This document shows positions 24,329-33,975 of a stretch of DNA of 64,000 nucleotides, piece by piece. The position numbers and the translations under genes are program-made. Where the stretch lies: contig OZ176053.1 of the NCBI GenBank assembly GCA_964247055.1, forward strand, positions 7,440,001-7,504,000. Reading direction: 5' to 3'. A model generated the notes under the pieces. It saw only the letters and a list, made by a program, of their open reading frames with translations, was not told the origin of the DNA and ran no database searches. Each line of letters opens with the position of its first letter. Position 1 is the first letter of the stretch. The DNA comes from Paragordius varius. Taxonomy: Eukaryota > Nematomorpha.

Positions 24329-24555
24329 TCAAAATAGGTTATTTATACCTATTGAAAGCCATCTCAAATCCATTTTTTGTTTAAAAAATAATGTCTCCCC
24401 AATGGTGCAATCTAATGCCTCATTACCATAATGGAGTTTACCGATAACACGGAAATTGATCCTTTTAAAAAAAAGTTGAGATGTCCTGCAAAACTTCAGT
24501 TTTGCGGGGGAGTCCTGCAAAACTTCAGTTTTGCGGGGGAACTATACCTATGCCA
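24329..24555 (-). repeat. Coding-like dispersed repeat (unidentified), 24 kb copy
   Basis: Read on the minus strand this gives GIGIVPP.., KLKFCRTSQLFFKRI, FRVIGKLHYGNEALDCTIGE. A second copy lies at about 63.24-63.5 kb (+). Both share GGCATAGGTATAG, GAAGTTTTGC and the VIGKLHYGN region. The similarity appears to be kept at protein level, suggesting a decayed transposon gene of unknown family. It contains the 29-bp tandem duplication. Confidence 0.4.
24483..24540. repeat. 29-bp perfect tandem duplication with an internal hairpin
   Basis: Two identical 29-bp units occupy 24483-24511 and 24512-24540. Each contains GCAAAAC-TTCA-GTTTTGC, a 7-bp stem with a 4-nt loop, followed by GGGGG. Neighbouring DNA is AT-rich, so the G run stands out. 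Confidence 0.9.
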
Positions 24556-24644
24556 CATTAAAATCTAGTCCTTTTTATACAAATTATATATTTTATTTAA
24601 TAAAGCATTTTAATCAAATATCAAACACATAATCCTTAATAGCG

Positions 24645-25820
24645 TTACATGGTGTCCACAAAAAATAACCTGATAAAATTATAATGTGGTAGGAAAATGT
24701 ATCAGAATTATCATGGTACTTTTGATTTTGGCCCTTACAAGTGATATAAGAAGGTGATTTATAGATTTGTGGTAAGTGCACCATATGGGAAAATGGAAGA
24801 TTTTTCGCACAGTTTTTAAATAATTTTTTTTGCCAAATCCAAATGCTTCATTCCAAAAAATATCATCAAAATATATTTTAAAAAATCAATATTTTTAAAA
24901 ATTTTAGTTTTAGATTAGGCTCAGATCTCAAATTTTTTCCCTCGTCTAAAATGGGCTAGTTCTCTTAAAATAAACACGAAAATGCCGAGATTTGAGACAT
25001 GCTAAATTTTGATATCAACTAAAAATATTTTTAAAAATGTACTTTATCAAAAATTCAATTTTTAGCAAAATTTTGTTGAAGCCTACTTCATACTGTTTTG
25101 TTGCATGATGGAAACGGTATAAAAACGCTTTAAAATATTATAAAAACACTTGTTATAATTCGATGATGCTGAATATTTTTATCACCTCAAAATTTTGATT
25201 AAAATATTCGTCTTCAAATTTATGTTAAATACATATTGTATTTTTATACGAAATTTACCGAAACAACCGAACCCCTAAACTAAATTGAAGCGATAGAAAT
25301 GTTCAGCATTATCGAATTATATAAAAAAAGTGTTTTTATCTTCAGGCGTTTTATACCGTTTTCATGCCTTAAAATAGTATGATGTATGTCTCAACAAAAT
25401 TCTGATAAAAAATAAATTTTAATAAAATGCATTTTTTTGAAATTATTTGATATCAAAATTTAGCGTATATTTTAAGTTTTTATCGCGCCATCTCGAATTT
25501 TTATGTTAAATTTAGAGCATATTCCATTTTAAACGAGCAAAAAATTTGGGACTTTGGGCGCCCTGATCGAAAAATTAAAATTCTTTGAAACTATTGTTTT
25601 GCTTTTTATGTGTAGTTTATGATAAATTTTAGTGATAATTTCTGAGCGAAAAATTTGCTATTTTCTGATATGATGCACTTGCAACAAAAGTGTAAATAAT
25701 TTACTGATAACACTCGTAAGAGCCAAAACCAAAAGCACCATGATAATCTGATATATTTTCCTATCAGAATAATATATATATAAGTATTTTTAACACCCCC
25801 CGAATTTGGACGCAGTGTGT
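24645..25820. mobile_element. Family C foldback element, full copy, about 1.17 kb
   Basis: The two halves are an imperfect inverted repeat centred near 25220. Left TCAGAATTATCATGGTACTTTT pairs with right AAAAGCACCATGATAATCTGA. Left GTTGAAGCCTACTTCATACT pairs with right AGTATGATGTATGTCTCAAC. Left GATGCTGAATATTTTTATCA pairs with right TGTTCAGCATTATCGAA. The outer ends contain GTGTCCA and its inverse TGGACGC, TIR-like CANTGNGTCCA. No reading frame is present. Partial copies occur at 10.9, 16.9, 21.9, 33.1, 36.4, 51.6 and 54.3 kb. Confidence 0.7.
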
Positions 25821-25824
25821 CTTT

Positions 25825-27735
25825 TGGAAATAATATCTTGGGTTCTATTGTCTGCTGGTTAAAATCATTGTTGTTCTTTCTCGTTACTTATTAACAACTC
25901 AATAATTAACAAACGCTCTCTGCTCATACAAAAAAACAAATCAAAATATCCCTCATAAAGCGCAGGTTATGATTTGTATTTCTTTCTTTCTTTCATCTAT
26001 AATAAGATCAATTAAAAAATAATTATAACATAAAAATATGAAAAAATTTGCAATTCTAAAAAAGTAGAAAAATTTTAGCGGGTTTCTTCCATTCTTACGG
26101 TATTTACAATCGGTTTACCAATAGTTAGGGGTTCCCGTATCGTTGACTTTGTCCACTTAATTCCTTTAAATAATAAGAACAAAGCATCAAAATATTTATT
26201 TATATTAAAGCTTAACATTTTTGGAAGGGTATGTTTTATTAATATTTAGAAAATCAGAAATGACCTATGGTATTTTACTTTGTAGCTAAGTATACATATG
26301 TTTTGCATTTCGATTGTGTTATGTTCCATATCTTAAAATCATACATTGAAAAAACAAAACTAATGGTTAAATTTTTTTAATTTTTTAATTTAGTATCCCA
26401 ATAAAGCAAATATGGTTCAAACAAGGTAAAATTTGTCTGATAATATGAATATCTGTATTTACACAAGCCTGAGTAAGGTAACATTTTCAGACCGGTGTCA
26501 ATCCTTTTGGATTTGATTGCTAGAAGATAATTTGGCCATTTAATTGCTCTTCACCGGCATTGCTTTAAAAATATTTTTAGGAAAATATTTTCACATGGGC
26601 AAGGGAATTGTGAGGCTAATTTAAAAATAGCTCTTTCACTCAGAGCGCATTTGCAAAACAATAAATTTGTGAAATTTGAATAGGCTTCAATGTTTTCCGG
26701 TTAATCGCTACAAAGCAAATAATTGTCTAAAACTCCTATTTTTCGTGAGGCTGGTGCTAAACTGGTAGGCTGAATTTTCGGGGCATTCGTAAAAAAATCA
26801 AGAATTAAATTTGTTTGAATCTGCATGTTTTTCTATAACTTCAAACTCAGAATTTTCAGAGCTTAAATTTTCTAAAAACATCCATTTTGACACGGGGCAT
26901 TGAGGGGCTGATTCTAAAAATAGAAATCGTCCCTCAGTGGATTAACAAATGAAAAAATGGTACTTTGGATTTCAAGCAGCATACACATTTCCCGCAAAGT
27001 TATCTCAAAGCCCATAATCTTTATAAATAGAGACATAGAATCGGGGGAGAAATATCCATCCAACGGTCGACTCCGTGACCGCGAATTTTCAAAACGTGAC
27101 CGCCTGAAAATTTTTAAAAAAAATGTAATTTTTGCATAATTTTTGTTTTCATAATATATATTTATTTATTTTTATTTTGTTTTTGTAAAATTTATTGTTA
27201 ACAAAAATTTATATACTAAGTTAGTATGTTATTTTATAGATTTATATAATCATATGTATTTTATTCGAACTTTATTTGTGATTTTCTTAGAAAATAGTTG
27301 AAATTTAGCAAAAAAACAGAAGCAGATATCCTTTAAATTTTGGTATGATTAAAAATTCCAACCAGAAAAATGTTAAAATATATCGTTATATAAAAGAATG
27401 GGAAGAAGATTATTATTTAATGAATAACACTGCTCAACAAGGTTTTGCACCACCCCATTTTTTGCATTTTCTGATACCTAATGGCATGTAAAGGCCAAAA
27501 CAAAAAAAATTTTTGAGGCCACCAATAGAATTTTTCCAAAATTAAATTTTTAAATTTGTATTGAATTTAATAATAACAATCATTCCTCGTGTACATGTTT
27601 AAATATTCAAACGAGCAAGTCGATACAACTAATATTCCATAGCCAGGTATTTCCATTATAATTCTAGTACGAAAATGCAAAAATAATCCAAATAAATTTT
27701 GCATCTGTTGTGGTAAATATATATTTTGGTAAAAT
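25825..27735. other. Unassigned intergenic DNA
   Basis: I found no convincing gene or repeat boundary here. Short open stretches exist (for example 26957-27139) but lack recognisable motifs. Confidence 0.5.
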
Positions 27736-27738
27736 AAC

Positions 27739-27987
27739 TTGCGGAATATCGATGTTAATACTGGAAAACTTTTTACAAAGAGGATTATAAAATTAGCTCA
27801 AGAGCTTGTAGAAAGTTATCATCGGATGGGCATATTATTTTATAAAATGACAATGAAGCTACACATAGTAGATGAACATATTGAAAAATTCCCGCTCAAT
27901 AACATTTGCGATGAAGTAGGCGAGCGAATGCACCAGGATAAAAAAGATTTGAAGCAAGATACAACGCGCGAAACAATATTAACATGA
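27739..27987 (+). pseudogene. Fossil fragment of a dispersed repeat-family gene
   Basis: The reading ELVESYHRMGILFYKMTMKLHIVDEH..FPLNNICDEVGERMHQDKKDL matches in pattern a protein I remember as repeated in many invertebrate genomes (..NLGDYSEEQGERFHQDI..). It looks transposon-derived, and I cannot name the family with certainty. A short upstream patch (KFCICCGKYI, near 27695) may belong to it. It is broken and clearly non-functional here. Confidence 0.4.
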
Positions 27988-28295
27988 TTTCTGATTTTAT
28001 CTGGAATTTTACTGCTACATAATTATTATTTTAAATATATACAATAAATAAATATTCATTTTATTGAATATATTAATTAAAAATTTGTAGTTAAAAAGAA
28101 AATGTATATATTGAGAATAATTTTAATATCTATTTATACAATTTTTTGAGGAAGTACTACAAAGATATACGATTAAATGAATATATAGACTATAATCAAC
28201 ACTAAAATTTGTACAAAAAATTTATTTGCATGAATAACAAAATTCTAGGCATTAAATAAGATACTAAACAAGCTAAGAGCCATAGTATTAAAAAT

Positions 28296-28583
28296 CTAAA
28301 GGGGCTTATATATAGTGATAGATCCGGGCGGCTGCACAAGCTCTACATATCCCCCAAGCGATCCTATAATTATGCCAGATATGGCAAAGATAACAATAAG
28401 TAATCGTAAAGCCCGATAAGAGATACTTGCAAGCAAGATGGCAAATTGACATGTCAAATTAACCAATTCACAGAATAAAGTTTGATAAATTCTACAATTA
28501 AATCGAATAAAAAGATTAGGTAAATACAAATGGTCCAATCCCATAACAGTACATTCTACTAAAAGTGGCTCCACAACATCCAT
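28296..28583 (-). CDS. Hypothetical small membrane protein (95 residues)
   Basis: An open frame from ATG at 28583 to TAG at 28296 has one strongly hydrophobic stretch (QFAILLASISYRALRLLIVIFAISGIIIGSLGG), one long or two short membrane helices, and five cysteines before it. TTTGAATTTCAG directly precedes the ATG, so this could be a last exon of a longer gene or the start of a trans-spliced message. I recognise no family. It may also be a chance frame in AT-rich DNA. Confidence 0.3.
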   Translation of the reverse strand: MDVVEPLLVECTVMGLDHLYLPNLFIRFNCRIYQTLFCELVNLTCQFAILLASISYRALRLLIVIFAISGIIIGSLGGYVELVQPPGSITIYKPL

Positions 28584-29099
28584 CTGAAATTCAAATACAG
28601 AACAACCAATAAATTTAAAAAATAAGTATATTCACTAGGTATAAATAAAGAATTTTTTGTAAGAATCAACTCAAAAAAAAAACTAATAAATACTCGAAAG
28701 AACGAAAAATACCAAAAAAATATAGCCTATCTGAAAGCCGAAGGTTTAAACCATAGAATGCCTCTTTTAGTATTTTTTTGATATATATTTATAGGTGTTT
28801 AAAATTAACTTGAAAAAAAAGACGGAATTTTGACGTTTAAGTCGGTACTATTTTTTTCTCTTTGATATTTAAATGACATATTTATATTCAAAAGATAGAG
28901 TTTAAAACGCTTTATTAAATGATATAAAGTTTATAATTTATTATTATTTTATTATAAAGTTATATTTAATTTTCTCTCGATTTTCTCTTGTTTTTGAAAA
29001 ATTGAAAAACCTATAATATTTCAAAATTCTGATTGGTGGGATCAAAAATTTTTTCTGATTCAGTTTTAAAACACTGAAATTAGTCATATTCAAAATTTT

Positions 29100-30446
29100 G
29101 AGTGGTGGTGCTCAAAAATGTTCAAATTTATCGACTATTGTAATGATACATGTACTTGTTTGATATGCAACTTTACCGTGTTGCCTAAAAAAGAAATGTC
29201 CAAAGACATTTTATTACGCTTCACATGAGTTATATACAATTCAAATATTGGCAAATCAAACATCAAGTTATTGAAATAATAATTAACTGCTCGGAAACAC
29301 TGCATGGTGAAATGCAGGAAAAATAAAAAAAATCCATAATTGCAACTTACAAAATATCAAAAATCCTAATAAAATAAATCCTTGCAGGACAATTTCGAAA
29401 GAAGCTTTTATTAAAGCGGAAGTGCCGTTTGATTATAAATAAAAAAAACATGGAAAAAGCTTAGCTTTACCTAGAAACAAAATTATGCGGAGAGGTGATG
29501 ATCTTAATCAGAATCTTACGGAAATCATACATGAAAATATTAATATATTTTTTTCGCTTTGACGAATCCGATTACGTTGTGAGCAATTATGCGTTTTTAT
29601 TCGCATGGTCTTCCGTGACATGTCAGCAACAGAGGCGTTATCTATCATACCTCAGCAAGAACACCAAAGGTCAGGATATATTTAATTCATTTAATTTGAT
29701 TAACAAATTAACCGATTTCAAAGCTTGTATCCATAACGACCGACGGAGCTCCAGCGAAGATTGGAGTAAATAATGGGTTCGTGACTCTTTGCAAATTTCA
29801 TGATAATTTTCTAGATTTTCTGGTTTATTGCATAATATTCAGGGTTTATGTTTCAAAATATTAAATTTAAGCACATATGGTTGTATGCTTCAAATTAGTA
29901 AATTTCATTGGATCGAATTTTTTTTAAATTGATATATTTGTAGTAAAAATTGTACTTTCCAAAAATGCAGCACGACTTAACCATCTTACATCTGTATTTG
30001 CTATTTACTACGTACATACCAATTCCTTTTAATTAAATTTAAAACTGCGGCGCGACACTCTTTTCGATTTGATGGAATTTACTATCAAGTATATGCCTAT
30101 TTAAGCCTTGTATACAGTAATACATAAAATCTGGTAAATTATAAAGATCATTTTCTAGAGTTTATATCCATTTTTACTTTTATCATCTAAAATCAAAGAT
30201 GTATAGTTATTTATTCATTGTAAATTTATAAAATTGAACAATGTAATGTTTTGTAGTGATTGTGGCAACCAGAGGTCTGAATCAACATTATTTATGTATT
30301 TTGATAAAATTAAGATTGTTTATCAAAATAACTACCCAAAAATATCATTTTTCGTAATATTCATTTTAAAATAGCCTGTGCTAGTTACCCCAATGCGTAT
30401 TTTCTTCCAAAAAAGTAACCCGCGGGAAAAAGGTTGGCCACCCCTG
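29100..30446 (+). mobile_element. Decayed hAT transposon (GTF2IRD2/ZBED-like transposase) with right end
   Basis: Between about 29495 and 29810 the three forward frames together show hAT transposase motifs: SNYAFLFA, LSKNTKGQDIFN, and a patch resembling TDGAPA..GVNNGFVTLCK around 29740-29800. The right end GGTTGGCCACCCCTG (ending 30446) is the classic reverse of a CAGGGGTGGCCAACC hAT-Charlie-type end, and GCGGG lies just inside it. The left end was not found, so the element is truncated or too decayed. Several frame changes separate the motifs. Confidence 0.55.
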
Positions 30447-30698
30447 ATTACATTCTAATATTAAAATGCATATTTCACATCGAAAAATTGTTTAAATATA
30501 ATTGAAGTTTTTACCATTTTAATTTACCAAAATACCAAAAAATACGCTTAAACATCTATATATTTATAAAAATGGAAAATGCTGGCTTTGTGATCTGTCT
30601 CCGGAAAACCGGTAAACCCATTCAAAGCCAAATATCAAAAAGATATAATCATTGATAAATGCCCCGACAATAGCTTAGCCCTTTTTTGAATTAGGCCC

Positions 30699-32150
30699 TG
30701 TTATCTTGTAAAGATGAGGAATAATATAAGAAATGTGAAATGAATTTATTCGGTTTTTTAGGGTTTATATATACTAATTTTAGTTGTACATAATTTGCAT
30801 TATATCAATAAAATTTCAAGTAACAAAGGATATAATATTTACATAGTACACAAATAATATAGAAAATAATACAATTCAAATAACGGTGAAAGTTATGATA
30901 TACAACCAAGGTATGTATTTCACATTTGCATGTAACACAGAAAATTATGATATAAAAACAAAGTATATCTTTCAGATTTGAATAACATGACTTCCCCCTT
31001 AGGAGAACCGGACCGGCTTCCGCCGAATTCTCTCGGGGTAACGGCGCTCGTGCGGATTTTCATTGATATTGTCATTATTGCTATTGTTATTATTATCAAT
31101 AATGTTACCATTAATATTACTGTTATTGTCGTGATCACTATCATTACTATTGTTTGAGTGACCGGTGTCGTGGGTGTGTCGACGAATCTTAGTTTGATAG
31201 ATAACACCCCATGTTATGTGGGTCGACGTGTTTCATTTGATCTATGCCTCACGCCACCCTAGACCATTTCTTTTAAACTGGTCCAGGCGCACTGAAATAC
31301 TATCGGCGCTGTAAGGAATCTGAACAGTGTACTTTTGTAACTGGAACATCCTCTTAGCGTTGAAATCGTCGAGGGTGTAGCTTTAGCTCGGCCTGGGGAG
31401 GTAGGCGTCTTAGCGATCAATCTTATTACAAGCTTGTCCGCGCCAATCTAACTTACCCATCCATCAATGTTGAATGATGTGGGAGTCCTCCCCAGCCATT
31501 TGTTGATAATGATTCCAAAGTCGCTATAGATTCTTAGCCCGTTCACTTTCAGTGCGCTGGGGGTTGGGTTTTCCGCATTTGCAATTGCGGCAGGCGGGAC
31601 TTTTGCTTGGCACATGAACACTCCCCTCCCTTGCGCGAATGTGTCAGATGTTTTGATTGTTGTGATCGATTAACATTATTACCATTACTATAATTGGTAT
31701 TATCATTATATTTTTTTGATGGACATGTTGGTGATATTGGCAATTGACATTGTCATGGTTGTTGCATTTTGGACTCTTCCATCCGAGTTTGGAACTCGGT
31801 GGAGCTCCACTGTTATGTAGGATTAGTTGTTAGATTAGTTTGGATTCGCTTGGCTACCAAATGTTAACTTGAAGGTGAGATGATAATAAAAGAAATGTGA
31901 AATGAATTTATTCGGTTTTTTTAGGGTTTATATATACTAATTTTAGTTGTACATAATTTGCATTATATCAATAAAATTTCAAGTAACAAAGGATATAATA
32001 TTTACATAGTACACAAATAATATAGAAAATAATACAATTCAAATAACGGTGAAAGTTATGATATACAACCAAGGTATGTATTTCACATTTGCATGTAACA
32101 CAGAATATTATGATATAAAAACAAAGTATATCTTTCAGATTTGCATAACA
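30699..32150 (-). mobile_element. Small LTR-retroelement fossil, 1.45 kb, with two LTRs
   Basis: Direct repeats at 30699-30987 and 31811-32150 both begin TGTTAT and end ATAACA. They are nearly identical over about 260 bp, so the insertion is fairly young. GGCCC flanks both sides (30694-30698 and 32151-32155) as a 5-bp target duplication. A purine-rich tract sits just inside the left LTR on the minus strand, which sets the orientation. The internal 0.8 kb is GC-richer than the window and has only a gag-like, Cys-containing patch on the minus strand (about 31550-31745). No reverse transcriptase or integrase is present. It is broken and non-autonomous. Confidence 0.75.
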
Positions 32151-32155
32151 GGCCC

Positions 32156-32640
32156 CCAGTTCGGGCCCACCCCAACGGGTTTTTTTAAACAGAGGTCCAC
32201 AAAAATCGTGTCCTTGAGACAATTTTCCGGAGAGCGTGTTGGACCATTCAATTTCAAATATATTTTTTATTTAGTTATTTTCGATTGCGCCGAACATAGT
32301 CGTCTCGCTTTTTTAATTTAGGCCCTCTTTTTACCCGCTCCCCCCGTAAAATGCCATTTTTTTCAAAAAACAAAGTCCACAAAAATAATTTTTTGAATCT
32401 ATTTTCCCCCCAAGAATATATTAGTATGAATGTACCGTTTTGAAATTCCTATGAGATCATAGCTAACCAAAAAATTTTTATTAAGTAATACGAAAATTTT
32501 TTGATCTTTTGAATAAGACTCACTAATTACCATAAGAAGTCTGATGATTTTAGATTAAAAAATAAATATTTTATCAAAGATATTTTTGTGCGCACTCTCG
32601 TATACAGAACAATGTTAAAAATAATTTTTAATCAAAATTT
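32156..32640. other. Unassigned stretch, GC-rich at its left end
   Basis: The first 40 bases after the LTR element are unusually GC-rich (CCAGTTCGGGCCCACCCC..). The rest is AT-rich. A similar TTTTTTGAATTAGGCCC / TTTTTTAATTTAGGCCC pair flanks the region on both sides of the LTR element. I cannot name it. Confidence 0.35.
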
Positions 32641-32645
32641 TTTAA

Positions 32646-33131
32646 CACTTCATTACCTTTTCACTTTTTTTCTAAATGAATTTGGGGTAGTTTTGCATCC
32701 TAGAGCTAAATTTATAAATAAACTCTAGTTTTGAAAGTTATTTTAGTTAAAATTTAATTATCAACCATTGTTCTCATGTATAAAAAAGCTTGTATTTTTT
32801 AGAGTTTTGTGACTTCTAGAGTCCGGGACACCTCCAAAACACGATTGAAACGAACAGCTGAAATTAAAAATATGTCAATTTGTTGGTAAAATGTAGCCTG
32901 AAAGCTTTTAAAAGATAATTATTTACATTTTCTAACCATAAAATCGATTTTATAGCCTGTTGCATTAGCGATTAAAAATATTTATCGGAAAAAATGGCGG
33001 CAAAAAAGTTTTAAATAAAGATTTTTCAAAAATTTACCCCTAAGACTAAAGAAGGCATATATAAATTAGGCTTATAGCTTAACTTTTTATACAAATCGGT
33101 CTGAGATATAAAACCACCCCAATGTAGTGTG
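32646..33131. mobile_element. Family F inverted-repeat element (TTAA-type), 486 bp
   Basis: TTAA flanks both sides (32642-32645 and 33132-33135). The left end CACTTCATTACC..ATTTGGGGTAGTTTTG mirrors the right end read in reverse, CACACTACATTGGGGTGGTT. Single ends of the same family occur at about 15334, 16625 and 55060. There is no coding content. The TTAA target duplication is what piggyBac transposases leave; the family link is inferred. Confidence 0.6.
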
Positions 33132-33136
33132 TTAAA

Positions 33137-33900
33137 ACGTTTCAGGTACTATAAAAAGGCTTTTTTATATAATTCAATGATCCTGACTATATCACCTTAG
33201 AATTTCGAATTAAATATTCGTTCCTCATTAAATTTATGCTAAATATGAATTATATGTTATAAAAAAATCGAGAAAAATTATAAAGCAAACGAACCTTTAA
33301 ATTAAAATTTTCGAGCGATAGAAATGTTCGTCATCATCAAATATATAAAAGAAGTGTTTTTACATCAACTCAAAGTGTTTTTATACCGTTTCCATCATGC
33401 CTAAAAATAGTAGAAAGTACGCTTCAACAAAATTTATCTCAAAATTAATTTTTGTAAGAAGTATGCATTTTTTAAAAAATATTTCTTTTATGTCATAATT
33501 TACTTAATAATTAAAATATTTATCGTAACCCGGGATTATTTTGTTTATAGAGAACTAGTCAATTATAGGGGAGAGAAAAGATTTACGACTTACAGCTCCT
33601 ATCTTAAAATTAAATAATTTTACAAATATTGCTTTTTATAGGTAGTTTATGATAGGTTTCAGCTATATTTTTTGGAAGGAAGCATTTAGATTTCATCAAA
33701 AAATATCATTTAAAAAAATGTGCGCAAATTTTGAAGCGTTTTCCACGCAAATAACATTCTTTTATCACCCGTAAGGCCCAAAATAAAAAGCACGATTCTT
33801 CTGATACGTTTCCTAACAGAATATATATATATATATATATCATCTGGTTATTTTTTTATGACTCCTGATTTCGGACGCAGTTTCAACATTCCTAAAATTT
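33137..33900. repeat. Family C foldback element, truncated copy
   Basis: It includes TTCAATGATCCTGACTATATCACC, the AAATGTTCGTCATCATCAAAT region and the right end GGCCCAAAATAAAAAGCACGATTC to CGGACGCAGTTTC. It begins directly after the family F element. An (AT)n run lies at about 33820-33840. Confidence 0.5.
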
Positions 33901-33975
33901 AGTGATATGCTAAATAAAGATTTTAGGGTAAAGCTAACGCTTTTTTTGAAAAGCTAGATGTAAAAATGTTTATAT

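Noticed and set aside
26957-27139. 60-codon plus-strand frame
   Set aside because: It has no motif, no splice context, and no similarity to anything else in the window.
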